From positions 2,390,818 through 2,454,817 of the forward strand of contig NZ_HG326652.1 of the NCBI RefSeq assembly GCF_000308295.2: a stretch of DNA of 64,000 nucleotides, given 5' to 3'. The notes below the pieces were generated by a model, which was not told the DNA's origin, did no database searches, and saw only the letters and a list, made by a program, of their open reading frames with translations. Positions within the stretch are counted from its first letter, which is position 1; every line of letters begins with the position of its first letter. This stretch comes from Afipia birgiae 34632. Lineage in GTDB: Bacteria > Pseudomonadota > Alphaproteobacteria > Rhizobiales > Xanthobacteraceae. Positions 35,262 to 45,155 of this stretch are shown one piece after another. The position numbers were made by a program, and so were the translations under genes.

Positions 35262-36695
35262 ATGAAGAGTGCTGTTGCGTTGATAGTGTTCGAGGAAGTC
35301 GGAAGCCGCGAACGAGCGGCACCGCCGCGACCGCATCGCGGATCGAAATTTGCAAGGCTGGGAAAGGCACAGCTGCCGGCAACCGCTCTCATGCTTGGTC
35401 TCGCCGCGCCGTCGTACGCACAGGTCATACCATCGAGCACTGAACAACTCTCTGCTCCCTGGAATACGCAACGGGTCTTCGAACCATCCTCGCTACCCGA
35501 TCTGACGGATTCGGAGACACGCAACGAGATCCAACCCGAGGATATGCCGGTGAATAAGCGACAGCAGCCGGGGTACGAGCCGGTCGGAATTCGGGCTGGT
35601 TCCTGGATGTTCAGCCCCAAGCTGATATCCGGTGCCCTTTACGACAGCAATGTCTTCTCGTCGAACACGACGAAGCGGGCGGATATCGCGGCCGTGCTTC
35701 AACCCTCGCTGCGCGCCCATACGTTGTGGGAGCGGCACGGCATCGATCTGAAGCTGGACGCTCAGTCGACAATATATAATGAGAATTCCAGCCTTAATCA
35801 GACCAATGCCAGCCTGAAGGGCAATGGCTGGTTCGACATCGCGCACGACCTTGCCGTTCTCACCAACTTCCAGATCGCTCATCTGAATGAAGGTGTTGGC
35901 ACCCTCAGTTCGCCGGTGAACGCAATCTCCCCGACCCCCTACGACCTGTTCTCCGGCGATGTGACCGTTCGCAAGGAATTCAATCGGCTAACCACATCGG
36001 TCGGCATGCGCGTCGACTCTTATGATTATGGACAAACCCGAGCGGAGAACGGCTCGATCATCAATCAGGACGGCCGCGATGGTCAGATCTATTCGCTTCA
36101 TGGCCGCGTCGATTATGCGTTCTCGCCCGTTCTGGGATGGTTCGCCGGAGTTGAGGGCAACCAGCGCAACATTCGCGGCACTCCAGCCCAGCCGCTGGAT
36201 TCGCAGGGATATCGCGCACTATCCGGTTTCACCGTCGGATTTACCAATCTTCTCAGCGGCGAATTTGGTGTGGGCTACGTCCAGCAGCGCTTCGATGCTG
36301 CATCTATCGGCTCGATCGAAGGCCCATCCTATCGCGCGATGTTAACCTGGCGCCCGACCCGCCTGCTCGACGTTCATTTCAAGGCGGAACAGATCGTGAC
36401 GGAAACATCCGACACCAGTTCCACGGGGGTGCTCGCAAACGCTTTCCAACTCGGTCTCGACTACGAACTCCGGCGCAACGTGATCGTCTCTCTCGCGGGT
36501 GGCTATGAAAACGACCGCTTCTTTGGACAGCCGCGCAAGGACACGGTGATGACCTCCGATGCGCGGATCAAATACTTGATGAATCGATACGGCTCAATTT
36601 CCGTCTTCCATCGATATACCGACCGTAACAGCGATATTCCCGCCTTCAGCTTCGACAAACATCAGGTAGGAATCAATGTTACAGCGCAGTTCTGA
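35262..36695 (+). CDS. Outer-membrane beta-barrel protein of the exopolysaccharide locus (BBP2_2-like)
   Basis: A 477-residue protein with an N-terminal export signal ending near SYAQ, a short linker and a long series of alternating-polarity strands (for example FSPKLISGALYDSNVFSSN, GYRALSGFTVGFTNLLSGEF, ISVFHRYTDRNS) ending in aromatic INVTAQF, typical of outer-membrane barrels. BBP2_2/VpsM-like proteins occur in exopolysaccharide loci and are thought to form the outer-membrane exit. I chose the ATG at 35262 over a GTG nine codons upstream. The end overlaps the next gene by 20 bases. Confidence 0.85.
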   Translation: MKSAVALIVFEEVGSRERAAPPRPHRGSKFARLGKAQLPATALMLGLAAPSYAQVIPSSTEQLSAPWNTQRVFEPSSLPDLTDSETRNEIQPEDMPVNKRQQPGYEPVGIRAGSWMFSPKLISGALYDSNVFSSNTTKRADIAAVLQPSLRAHTLWERHGIDLKLDAQSTIYNENSSLNQTNASLKGNGWFDIAHDLAVLTNFQIAHLNEGVGTLSSPVNAISPTPYDLFSGDVTVRKEFNRLTTSVGMRVDSYDYGQTRAENGSIINQDGRDGQIYSLHGRVDYAFSPVLGWFAGVEGNQRNIRGTPAQPLDSQGYRALSGFTVGFTNLLSGEFGVGYVQQRFDAASIGSIEGPSYRAMLTWRPTRLLDVHFKAEQIVTETSDTSSTGVLANAFQLGLDYELRRNVIVSLAGGYENDRFFGQPRKDTVMTSDARIKYLMNRYGSISVFHRYTDRNSDIPAFSFDKHQVGINVTAQF

Positions 36696-38988
36696 CTCCG
36701 ATCTCCAGGCCCTGGATGAATCCGTCGGCGCCGCAGCCGGGCGATGGCAACAACCGACCGTCGATCTGCGCGAAATGGCACGCATCCTGCGCCGGCGCTG
36801 GAAGGCTGTTGCCGCAGCGCCGCTGTCTCTGATTGCGCTCGCACTGGTCTATCTCATCGCCGTGAGTACTTTATATACGGCGACATCCACGGTTCTCGTG
36901 GATCCTCGCCGCGCCAACGTGGTGGATACCAGCCAGACGGTCCTGTCGAATTTCGGCACCGATGACGCCACCATCGAAAGCCAGGCCCTCCTTATCCAAT
37001 CCGTCGCAATCCTGCATCGCGTGGTGGACAAACTTAAGCTAACCGCCGATCCGGAATTCACGCCGAAGCCGGGACTTCTTGATCCCGTCAGGCGCCTGTT
37101 TAGCAGCAGCGGCCCGGCCGCCGGGGCAAGCCCGGAGGACGCAGCAAGGGCAAGATCCGTCGAGATTCTTCAGAAGCGGATGAAGGTGACCCGGCAAGGC
37201 ACGACCTTTCTCGTGGATATCAGCATCAGCTCAGAGGAGCCGCGAAAGGCGGCAGCGATCGCCAACGCAATTGCCGAGAGCTACTTCGAGGAACAGGTTC
37301 GCGCCAAATACGACGCGACCAAGATCGCCGCGAGTTGGCTCAATGGCCAGATCGAGGGGTTGAAATCGCGGGTCGTCACATCCGAGCAGGCGGTCGAGGA
37401 TTTTCGCTCCACCAATAACCTCGCCGTGGCGCAGGGCGTCACGGTGAATGATCAGCAGATCACGGATCTCAACAACAAGCTGATCGCCGCCCGGGCGCAA
37501 ACCGCCGAGGCGCGTGCAAAGTACGACCAGGTGCAGCAACTAGCCAAATCCGGTGGCGACGCTGGCGGCATCAACGCCGCCATCACCTCGGAGATGATCA
37601 CCAAGCTGCGAACGCAGTATGCCGACATCGCAAAGAACGAAGCCGACCTTTCGAGCAAGTACGGGGTGCGGCACCCCCTCGTCGCCAATGTGCGCGCGCA
37701 GTTGAAGGACACACAGCGTCTCATCAACGAGGAAATCCGCCGCATTCTCGACAGCACGCGACACGACTACGATGTCGCAAAGTCTCGCGAAGCGTCCTTG
37801 CAGCAAAGCCTCGATCAGGTACAGGGAGTATCAAGCTCCTCTGGTTCGGCTCTGGTCCGGCTTCGTGAGTTGCAGCGGGAAGCCGAAGCGAACCGTACGC
37901 TCTATGAGTCCTATCTGGCCCGATACAAGGAAACCTCGGCGCAGGAGAGTCTCGAAATGCCCGACTCCCGCGTGGTGACGAGAGCGAGCATCCCGATCAG
38001 GCCCTCTTCGCCCAAAAACATGCTTATTCTTGGCCTGACCCTGATGATCGGCCTCGGTGGCGGGTGCATTTTCGCATTTCTGGCAGACTATCTCGACCGC
38101 CGCATCAAAACGCTTGAACAGGCGGAGGCCGTTTCAGGTGTCCCCGCGCTCGCCGCCGTCCCGTTGATCGGCACGCGCGAGCTTGCGGCGCGCGCAAAGC
38201 GCGGGCGGGATGAACTCGGCCGTTACAATCCCAGGACCATGAGACTGTTGCCGCCTGCGTTGCAGCCGCCCTTGATGCGCTACGCCATCGACGAACCCGG
38301 CACATTCTTCGCGGAAGCGATCCGCGCTGTCCGTCTTGCGATTCAACGCACGATGCGTATCCAGCCGCTGAAAGTCGTATTGGTAACGTCAGCGCTGGAT
38401 AACGAAGGGAAGACAACGCTTGCGGCCAATCTCGCCCTGTCGCTTGCCACACTCGGTATCAAAACCCTTTTGATCGATGGCGATCTTCGCAATCCGCAAT
38501 TGACGCGCGCACTGTCCCCACATGCCAACGCGGGACTGATGGAGGTCGCCAAAGGACAAGTCTCGCTGGATCGGGCCATTCTGCTGGACCGGAGTTCCGG
38601 CCTTTCGATCCTGCCGTCACCGGCAGTGAAAGATGTCGATATCATCACCGAGTTGATGTTCTCCGAGCGGATCGTCGAGATCCTCGATCACCTGCGCCAG
38701 CACTATGAATTGATCATCATCGATTCACCGCCGCTTGTACCTCTGGTGGACGGTCGCGCGTTGGCCGAATTGTCCGACCGCATCATTCTTGCCATGGGAT
38801 GGGATCAGACCCCTCAGGAAGTTGTCACGCACACCGTCAACCTGCTGTCCCCGGTCCGTGACAGGATTCTCGGTACGGTGCTGACACGGGTCGATCTCAG
38901 CCGACTGCGGTTCTATGACTACTATCGCAGCTCGGCCTATCTCAAGCCATACGGCAGCGCCGCGCTGAAGCCGGGACCGGCGGAATGA
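36676..38988 (+). CDS. Polysaccharide co-polymerase / BY-kinase (Wzc/ExoP-like)
   Basis: A 770-residue inner-membrane protein. Wzz domain with first helix near residues 48-68, a long periplasmic coiled-coil region, a GNVR-type segment (ALVRLRELQREAEANRTLYE) and a second helix near 450 (MLILGLTLMIGLGGG). The cytoplasmic kinase has Walker A (TSALDNEGKTTLAANLAL, about residue 573), Walker A' (LLIDGDLRNPQ) and Walker B (LIIIDSPPLVPLVD). A tyrosine cluster (FYDYYRSSAYLKPYG) at the C-terminus is the likely autophosphorylation site. It controls chain length together with the polymerase encoded next. Confidence 0.94.
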   Translation: MLQRSSDSDLQALDESVGAAAGRWQQPTVDLREMARILRRRWKAVAAAPLSLIALALVYLIAVSTLYTATSTVLVDPRRANVVDTSQTVLSNFGTDDATIESQALLIQSVAILHRVVDKLKLTADPEFTPKPGLLDPVRRLFSSSGPAAGASPEDAARARSVEILQKRMKVTRQGTTFLVDISISSEEPRKAAAIANAIAESYFEEQVRAKYDATKIAASWLNGQIEGLKSRVVTSEQAVEDFRSTNNLAVAQGVTVNDQQITDLNNKLIAARAQTAEARAKYDQVQQLAKSGGDAGGINAAITSEMITKLRTQYADIAKNEADLSSKYGVRHPLVANVRAQLKDTQRLINEEIRRILDSTRHDYDVAKSREASLQQSLDQVQGVSSSSGSALVRLRELQREAEANRTLYESYLARYKETSAQESLEMPDSRVVTRASIPIRPSSPKNMLILGLTLMIGLGGGCIFAFLADYLDRRIKTLEQAEAVSGVPALAAVPLIGTRELAARAKRGRDELGRYNPRTMRLLPPALQPPLMRYAIDEPGTFFAEAIRAVRLAIQRTMRIQPLKVVLVTSALDNEGKTTLAANLALSLATLGIKTLLIDGDLRNPQLTRALSPHANAGLMEVAKGQVSLDRAILLDRSSGLSILPSPAVKDVDIITELMFSERIVEILDHLRQHYELIIIDSPPLVPLVDGRALAELSDRIILAMGWDQTPQEVVTHTVNLLSPVRDRILGTVLTRVDLSRLRFYDYYRSSAYLKPYGSAALKPGPAE

Positions 38989-40397
38989 AGGCGCGCGGAC
39001 CGATGACCCGAATTATGGGCGCGATTCCAGCAAACGGCCCGTTCCCGCCGCATCGTGGCGCGGTTCCCGTCAGGACAAGCTTCCCGCGCCCGCCCCATGC
39101 GGGAAGCCGCGAACCCGCAATGGCCGGCTGGTTGATAGACCGGATGATTGTCCTGCTGTTGCTGCTGGCCGTGATCGCGACATTCACGCTGTCGTCGGCA
39201 ATGCTGACCCACTGGAAAATACACTACGTAACTGCCGGTGGCGGCTTCTACGAGAAGCTCCACCCCGCAACCTACCTCACATTTCTTGCCTTCGGCCTTC
39301 TGCTCCTGCGCAACGCCGATCCGGTCGGCGAGATCGACCGGATGTTCTCAGGATCGAAGCTCATCCTTGTCTATCTTGCGTGCTGGTCACTTCTGCTCGT
39401 TCAGATGTTCGTACTGACACGCCCATTCACCGTGATCATCGATACCTTTCTCCTTCCAGTCGTGCTGTGTCTCGCCATCTGGCAACTCTCGCCGACCCAG
39501 CGAAAGCCACTGATTTGGGCCACCCATCTCACCATCCTGCTCAACGTGTGTCTCGGATACTACGAATACTTTTCCGGTCACCGGTTAATCCCACTGACGC
39601 TGGGCGACGTACTGGTCGTTGGGGAATGGCGTTCGTCAGCGCTGCTCGGGCATCCGTTGACCGCATCGGGCCTCGTGGGAGCGTACATTCTCGCACTGGT
39701 TCTTCGCCCCGCCCTTTGCCCCCTCGCCATGCTTCGCATCGCGCTGATTGCCTTCTGTCTCGGATCATTGATGGCATTCGGCGGCAGAACCGCCCTGATC
39801 ACGGTTCTCTTGGTGCTGGGCTTTGTCGCAGCAAAGGCAGTCTGGCTGATATTGCGCGGAAAGCAGGTTTCGCTTCCGACGGTGATTGCCACCCTTTGCC
39901 TGCTATTTATCGCGGCGGCTGGAATTTTCGCAGCATTCGACCTCGGAATCTTCGACAAGATGCTGCTGCGGTTCTCATCAGACAAAGGCAGTGCTCTCGC
40001 GCGCTTTGCGACATTCGACCTTCTGTCCCATTTTGACTGGCAGGAGCTGGTGATGGGCCCAAATCCCACCCGCGTAAATGCACTGCAGGCACAGCTTGGG
40101 CTCAATTATGGAATTGAGAACTTCTGGATCTCCTGCGTTGTCCAGTTCGGACTCATTCACACCATTCTGCTGACCATCGGCTTGATCTGCCTGTTTGTGG
40201 AAATTCTCAAACGCGCAAACCCTGCAGCGTGGGCAATCGTTCTGCTAATCCTGGTGATCGCGGCGAGTTCCGTCAGCTTTTCGTCGAAGAACATTCAGCT
40301 AGCGCAGTTCATCACTCTCATCACGCTGCTGTTGCCGCGTGAAACGACTGCACCGGCGCTACGGGCCGCCGCCGGCAAACCAATTCGGGCTTACTGA
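38985..40397 (+). CDS. Polysaccharide polymerase / O-antigen ligase-like membrane protein (Wzy/VpsF type)
   Basis: A 470-residue polytopic membrane protein with about ten to twelve hydrophobic segments and a periplasmic loop containing GEWRSSALLGHPLTASGLVG, the region conserved in O-antigen ligase/polymerase families. It would join repeat units at the periplasmic face. The ATG overlaps the kinase stop (ATGA). The first 50 residues are proline/arginine-rich, so the real start may be a later Met such as MAGWLIDRMIV. Confidence 0.82.
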   Translation: MKARGPMTRIMGAIPANGPFPPHRGAVPVRTSFPRPPHAGSREPAMAGWLIDRMIVLLLLLAVIATFTLSSAMLTHWKIHYVTAGGGFYEKLHPATYLTFLAFGLLLLRNADPVGEIDRMFSGSKLILVYLACWSLLLVQMFVLTRPFTVIIDTFLLPVVLCLAIWQLSPTQRKPLIWATHLTILLNVCLGYYEYFSGHRLIPLTLGDVLVVGEWRSSALLGHPLTASGLVGAYILALVLRPALCPLAMLRIALIAFCLGSLMAFGGRTALITVLLVLGFVAAKAVWLILRGKQVSLPTVIATLCLLFIAAAGIFAAFDLGIFDKMLLRFSSDKGSALARFATFDLLSHFDWQELVMGPNPTRVNALQAQLGLNYGIENFWISCVVQFGLIHTILLTIGLICLFVEILKRANPAAWAIVLLILVIAASSVSFSSKNIQLAQFITLITLLLPRETTAPALRAAAGKPIRAY

Positions 40398-40419
40398 TGA
40401 ATCTTGAGATCGGACTCCC

Positions 40420-41496
40420 ATGACCGTCTATGTTGACCATACCCATCTCGGACGTCACGTCACCGGCCTGGAACGCATCACGCTCGAGTTGTTCTCGCGG
40501 GAGGCGCTTGCTCCGCTCGACGTCACTCCCGTGACCGCGCGCGGCACCGGCCGGATGATCGCAACGCAAACATTTGGACTACCGTTACGTCTGGCTGATG
40601 CATCATCGATCTTGCTCTGCCCCGGCTTCCCTCCCAGTCCCTTGTTGCGGCCGTTGGCAACGCGAGTCATTCCCTACATTCACGACATCTTCCTGCTGTC
40701 CCGCCGCGCTGACCTCAACCGGCGCGCGCGGCTCTATATGGCACCCTCCTTCAAGCTCGCAGTGGAGAACTACCCTCGCTTCCTGGTCAATTCCGCCGAC
40801 ACGAAGCGCAAGCTCTCCGCTCACTGCCGGCCCGACGCTGACATCACATTGTACCGCCCGCCGGTACGTAACGTGTTCGACTTGCGTCCGGATGACCGCA
40901 TGAGACCGATTGGAAAATCGGAACCGCTTCGCCTCGTCGCGTTCGGCACTGTGGAGCCGCGCAAAAACTTTGTGGCCGCAGCCCGGGTTCTTGCAGCGCT
41001 GCGCGAGCAAAATTTTAGCGATGCCACCCTTGAGATTGTGGGGCGACGCGGCTGGGGAGACGATTGGGGTATCCTTGAGCAAAGTCCCGGCGTGATCCTG
41101 CACGGATACCAATCCGGCGAGCGGGTCCGCGAGATTCTTCAGGGCGCGGATGTTTTTATCTGCACATCTCACGAGGAAGGCCTCGGTCTGCCTCTGCTGG
41201 AGGCCCAGTATGCAGGTCTTCCGATCGCGGCACCCAATGCGGCCATCTTCCGTGAAGTGCTGGGTCAATCCGGCATTCTCATCGACTCCAATGATCCCGC
41301 TGCCGCTGCGAGTGCGATCACCGCTGCGCTATCGGAACCTGCATGGCGGACATCATTTGCAGCTCGCGGAACAGAAAATTTGGCGCGCTGGAACGCATTA
41401 GCCTCATCCGATCGCGGCGCTGTCATCGACCTGATTATGGCGCTTTCTCAGCGACGCCCGCGCGCTGATTCTAGGAAGCGAAGCGTCGCACCCTGA
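40420..41496 (+). CDS. Glycosyltransferase family 4 (GT-B)
   Basis: A 358-residue GT-B glycosyltransferase. The C-terminal Rossmann domain carries FGTVEPRKNFVAAARVLAAL and the donor-binding block CTSHEEGLGLPLLEAQYAGL with the conserved Glu residues. It starts MTVYVDHTHLGRHVTGLERI, typical of mannosyl/rhamnosyl transferases in exopolysaccharide loci. It would add one sugar to the lipid-linked repeat unit on the cytoplasmic face. Donor unknown; GDP-mannose is a candidate given manC. Confidence 0.88.
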   Translation: MTVYVDHTHLGRHVTGLERITLELFSREALAPLDVTPVTARGTGRMIATQTFGLPLRLADASSILLCPGFPPSPLLRPLATRVIPYIHDIFLLSRRADLNRRARLYMAPSFKLAVENYPRFLVNSADTKRKLSAHCRPDADITLYRPPVRNVFDLRPDDRMRPIGKSEPLRLVAFGTVEPRKNFVAAARVLAALREQNFSDATLEIVGRRGWGDDWGILEQSPGVILHGYQSGERVREILQGADVFICTSHEEGLGLPLLEAQYAGLPIAAPNAAIFREVLGQSGILIDSNDPAAAASAITAALSEPAWRTSFAARGTENLARWNALASSDRGAVIDLIMALSQRRPRADSRKRSVAP

Positions 41497-41540
41497 CGCA
41501 ACACAAATCGGTCAGGCGCACACCAACTGAGGATCGGTTA

Positions 41541-42650
41541 TTGAAGAGCAACGACACCCGACATCTGGACGGATTACGGATCATCGCTGCATCCGCTGTC
41601 GTTCTTTTGCATTATGCGGATTACGTCAAGGATCATCCTGCTGGGCGTTTCATGGTCGACCACACCGAGCATTTCAATCTGTTCGTCGATCTCTTCTTCG
41701 TGGTGTCCGGATTTGTCATCGCAAGCCAGTATCTCGGCAAGGTCAATGACCTCGCATCGGCTGGACGCTTCATTTGGCGCCGGCTGGCCCGCATCTATCC
41801 GCTTCATCTGGCAACGCTGGCGTTCTATCTCGCTGTTGCCGCCGCGATATACTTCGGACTTGCGAAGACCGACAATCCTGCCCGCTACCCCTTGTCTGAT
41901 CTACCCGCACAACTTCTGCTGCTTCACGCGATCGATGGGCAACGGCTGACCTTCAATTTCCCGAGTTGGTCATTGTCAGCCGAAATGTTCTGCTACCTCC
42001 TGTTTCCGATCGTTGCTCTCCTGGCCGCGCGGCATAGAGCACTGGTGATTCCGCTTGTTGTGCTTCCTGCCCTTGCCAACAGCATCTACGTAATCGCAAC
42101 TGGCAGCGAGCCATGGGCTGAGTGGATCAACAAGGGGGGCGTCTTCAGGGCGTTGCCGGGATTCAATCTTGGCGTTGCCTGTTATGTGTTCCGGCATCAG
42201 ATCGCACGCTGGTCTATCGTCCCCGGAATGCTGACGGCTGGTTTGGTGCTATTTTTTGCTCTGGGCTGGCTGCTCCCGGATATGGCAGCGCTTGTCGTCG
42301 TCTATGCAATCGCCGTGCTCGCGATACAGCACGACGTATCTGAAACACCCACCGCGGTGTCGCAGCTCGGGTTCGACCGCGCCTCTTCATATACATACTC
42401 CTGCTATATGCTTCACATCCCAGTCGCCACCGTCGTTCTGACGTTCGGCGCACGCTATCTGGGTGGCATTCCCGGGGGAAAGCTGTGGTCGCTGCCTGTC
42501 GCCGTGGCAATGCTCGCGGGAGCGAGCGTCCTGTCCTATCGCTTCTTCGAGACCCCGCTGCGGCGCATGCTCAATAACGCTTTCGATCGTCGCACGCACC
42601 GCGCTGTCGCACCCGCTTCCGTTGGCACTCCGCAAAGGCGCGCGCAATGA
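41541..42650 (+). CDS. Acyltransferase family 3 (OafA/ExoZ-like)
   Basis: A 369-residue integral membrane acyltransferase with about ten helices and the family motifs HLDGLRIIAASAVVLLHYAD, FFVVSGFVIASQYL, the RRLARIYPLHL block and FNFPSWSLSAEMFCYLLFP. It O-acetylates (or succinylates) sugar residues. Translation appears to begin at a TTG (41541) with GAGGAT upstream. The stop overlaps the start of a second acyltransferase gene (ATGA). Confidence 0.88.
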   Translation: MKSNDTRHLDGLRIIAASAVVLLHYADYVKDHPAGRFMVDHTEHFNLFVDLFFVVSGFVIASQYLGKVNDLASAGRFIWRRLARIYPLHLATLAFYLAVAAAIYFGLAKTDNPARYPLSDLPAQLLLLHAIDGQRLTFNFPSWSLSAEMFCYLLFPIVALLAARHRALVIPLVVLPALANSIYVIATGSEPWAEWINKGGVFRALPGFNLGVACYVFRHQIARWSIVPGMLTAGLVLFFALGWLLPDMAALVVVYAIAVLAIQHDVSETPTAVSQLGFDRASSYTYSCYMLHIPVATVVLTFGARYLGGIPGGKLWSLPVAVAMLAGASVLSYRFFETPLRRMLNNAFDRRTHRAVAPASVGTPQRRAQ

Positions 42651-43699
42651 CAATGACGGCGGTCGCACACGTTCCCGCTCGCCGGACCTCGCCGGAGACG
42701 CCAGCCGTAAACCGGGATTCCGGAATCGACACCATGCGGGGCATCGCCATCCTGATGGTGATCGGAATTCACTCGTTGCCACAATCGATCGATGCATCAT
42801 GGATAAAAGTGATCGATGCAGCCCTGCGACCCTGTGTTCCGATCTTCCTGTTCGCATCCGGATATCTAACGGCGACTTCAGGCCGCGTTCCGCTCTGGAA
42901 GCGGTTGAAGGCTACCATAGTTCCCTATGCCATCGCTTTCGCCGCCGCCTACATCTACATGGCAGGGCACAACCCGGCCATGGATCATCGTCTCTCCACG
43001 GCGGTTGCACGGTTTCTGCTCGCCTACGTGTTCGTCTACTACTATGTCTTCGTCTACGTCGGCTGCACGATCGGCTTGTGGCTGATCTTTCGATACGCCG
43101 ATAACAGCACCCGGGACACCTCGCAGCAGCTCACTATCCTCCTCGGCATTGCAATTGCCTTCGGACTGATTGCCGGAAGCTATCTCGATCCGCTCTTGTT
43201 GCGCGCAGGATTCGCTGAATCATTGATTCAAGAAGCACGCCTGCGGAACATTCCGTTCTGGTTTTCTTTTGCGGCATGTGGAGCTCTGTTCGGAGCATTT
43301 CGAGCTGAGCCCGCGTTGCGCAACATGCGCATAACGATTCTGGGTGCGACCGTCATCACATATCTCATCTATGCCGCGGTCAGGATCTTCGGCATCGGCG
43401 ATTCTGCCGACTACGACTCCGTCGCCTTCTTCGGCTACGCGGCAATGCTAACTATCCTGCTCCTCGCCATCTATCCACGCGTCCCGCTTCTCGCAGCGAT
43501 CGGATCGGGAAGCTATTTCATCTACCTTTGGCACATCTTCGTCGTCATGACGCTGCGCGACCATGCGCCCTTGCGCGGGTTTGGTGCGGTTCCTGATTTC
43601 GTGGCCACATACGCGATAACAACAATGGTCAGCGTCACGGCCTTGCTGGCCATTCGGCGAACCGCATCTTCCCGCACCTTGCGCTGGCTGGGAGCCTGA
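42647..43699 (+). CDS. Acyltransferase family 3, second copy
   Basis: A 350-residue membrane acyltransferase with NRDSGIDTMRGIAILMVIGI and PCVPIFLFASGYLTATSG near the N-terminus and about nine helices, ending with SGSYFIYLWHIFVVMTLRDH. It is only distantly similar to its neighbour (369 residues), so it is not a recent duplicate. Two acyl decorations, or a two-step acylation, of the exopolysaccharide are plausible. It is translationally coupled to the preceding gene. Confidence 0.85.
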   Translation: MTMTAVAHVPARRTSPETPAVNRDSGIDTMRGIAILMVIGIHSLPQSIDASWIKVIDAALRPCVPIFLFASGYLTATSGRVPLWKRLKATIVPYAIAFAAAYIYMAGHNPAMDHRLSTAVARFLLAYVFVYYYVFVYVGCTIGLWLIFRYADNSTRDTSQQLTILLGIAIAFGLIAGSYLDPLLLRAGFAESLIQEARLRNIPFWFSFAACGALFGAFRAEPALRNMRITILGATVITYLIYAAVRIFGIGDSADYDSVAFFGYAAMLTILLLAIYPRVPLLAAIGSGSYFIYLWHIFVVMTLRDHAPLRGFGAVPDFVATYAITTMVSVTALLAIRRTASSRTLRWLGA

Positions 43700-43701
43700 T
43701 C

Positions 43702-45141
43702 ATGCTTTTGAGACACACGCTACTCTATATGCCCGCGCAAATCATCGGGCCCCTGTTCCAGCTGATCGCAATGATTGTCTGGACCCATGTCGTCAATGAA
43801 CACGCCCTTGGCGTTATCACGCTGGTCACAGCGACGCACGAACTTCTCCAGATCGGATTTCTTGCCTGGTGGTCCCAGTATGCGTTGCGCTTCTTCGGGC
43901 GCTTCCAGAGTGGCGAGGAAGCACACCGTTTCTACCGGACAGAGAATGTGATTCTGCTGACCTCCGTCGTCATTCAGAGTCTGGCCATCATCGGCATCCT
44001 GTTCCTGGTGATTTCACCTGACGCCAGCACTGGCTTGTTGATCGCGGCTGTCGCCTATGTCGTCACCCGCTCGCTCAATCTCTACATCGGCGAACGCGCC
44101 CGAGTTCAGCAGCAGATCGGCGTCTACTCGATACAGCAGATCGTGGGACCGGCCGTTGGCTTTTTGCTCGGCCTGATCATGATCCGATGGCTCGGCCAGG
44201 GGCCGGAATGGCCGCTTGCTGGCTATGCCGTTGCCCAGCTAGCTGCAACGCTGGTTGTGCTGCCCAGGATCGGATTTGGGCGAAGGCTTTGGCCGATAGA
44301 TCGCAAAATTGTCAATCACGCCCTGAGCTACGGCATTCCGCTGATCATCGGGGGCGGTCTCAGCTGGATCGGCCTCAATGCGTCCCGCTTTGTCATTAAT
44401 GATGTGCTGGGCGTCGCCGCCGCAGGCCTGTTCGCTGTCGGTTATGGCCTCGGTCAGCGGGCCGCAGCCGTGGCCGCCATGCTTGTCACCGCGGCGGCCT
44501 TCCCTATCGCCGTGAAACGTATGGAGGACAGTGGCAGCAACGCGGCGATGCAACAACTCTCCGACAACAGCGCACTTCTGATTTCTGTTCTCGCACCGAG
44601 CATCCTCGGTATCTTTATGCTGCGCGCAGAGATTGTTCATCTTCTGATCGCAGCTCCCTTTCAGCAGGTGACGCTCGCTGTCCTTCCGCTCGCCGTTCTG
44701 ACAGGCGCGATCCGAAACCTGCGTGCCCACTTCGGCGATCAGGTCTTTCTCCTGCATAGCCGCACACGGCTGATGATCGCCGTGGCGAGCATCGACGCGT
44801 CGGTGACCGTGGCACTGAGCTTTGCGTTCATCTGGTATTGGGGAATTGTCGGCGGCGCCGTTGCGACCGTCATCGCAGCGGCGGCGGCGGCGATTGCCAG
44901 CTTCACAATTGGATTCTCGCAATTCGGCTTGCGGCTCCCGCTCGGTCATCTCCTCCGCATCTCTATCGCGACCATCGCAATGGGCTGCCTGTTGCGGCTC
45001 CTGCCGGAAGCCAAGAACATTGCCACGATGGCTGCCCATATCGCGACGGGTGCAACCTCGTACATCGCCGTTCTTGCCCTGCTCTACGCTCCGACCCTAT
45101 TCAAGATGTTCCGCGCGCGGCCACAACGATCCAGTTCTTGA
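43702..45141 (+). CDS. Polysaccharide flippase (Wzx, MATE/MVF superfamily)
   Basis: A 479-residue membrane protein with about 12 to 14 hydrophobic segments, starting MLLRHTLLYMPAQIIGPLFQ and containing GIPLIIGGGLSWIGLNASRF in the middle, the pattern of Wzx/polysaccharide-biosynthesis flippases. It moves undecaprenyl-linked repeat units to the periplasm for the polymerase. It begins two bases after the acyltransferase stop and ends convergent with the GH10 gene. Confidence 0.88.
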   Translation: MLLRHTLLYMPAQIIGPLFQLIAMIVWTHVVNEHALGVITLVTATHELLQIGFLAWWSQYALRFFGRFQSGEEAHRFYRTENVILLTSVVIQSLAIIGILFLVISPDASTGLLIAAVAYVVTRSLNLYIGERARVQQQIGVYSIQQIVGPAVGFLLGLIMIRWLGQGPEWPLAGYAVAQLAATLVVLPRIGFGRRLWPIDRKIVNHALSYGIPLIIGGGLSWIGLNASRFVINDVLGVAAAGLFAVGYGLGQRAAAVAAMLVTAAAFPIAVKRMEDSGSNAAMQQLSDNSALLISVLAPSILGIFMLRAEIVHLLIAAPFQQVTLAVLPLAVLTGAIRNLRAHFGDQVFLLHSRTRLMIAVASIDASVTVALSFAFIWYWGIVGGAVATVIAAAAAAIASFTIGFSQFGLRLPLGHLLRISIATIAMGCLLRLLPEAKNIATMAAHIATGATSYIAVLALLYAPTLFKMFRARPQRSSS

Positions 45142-45155
45142 ACAAGGAGGAGTCC

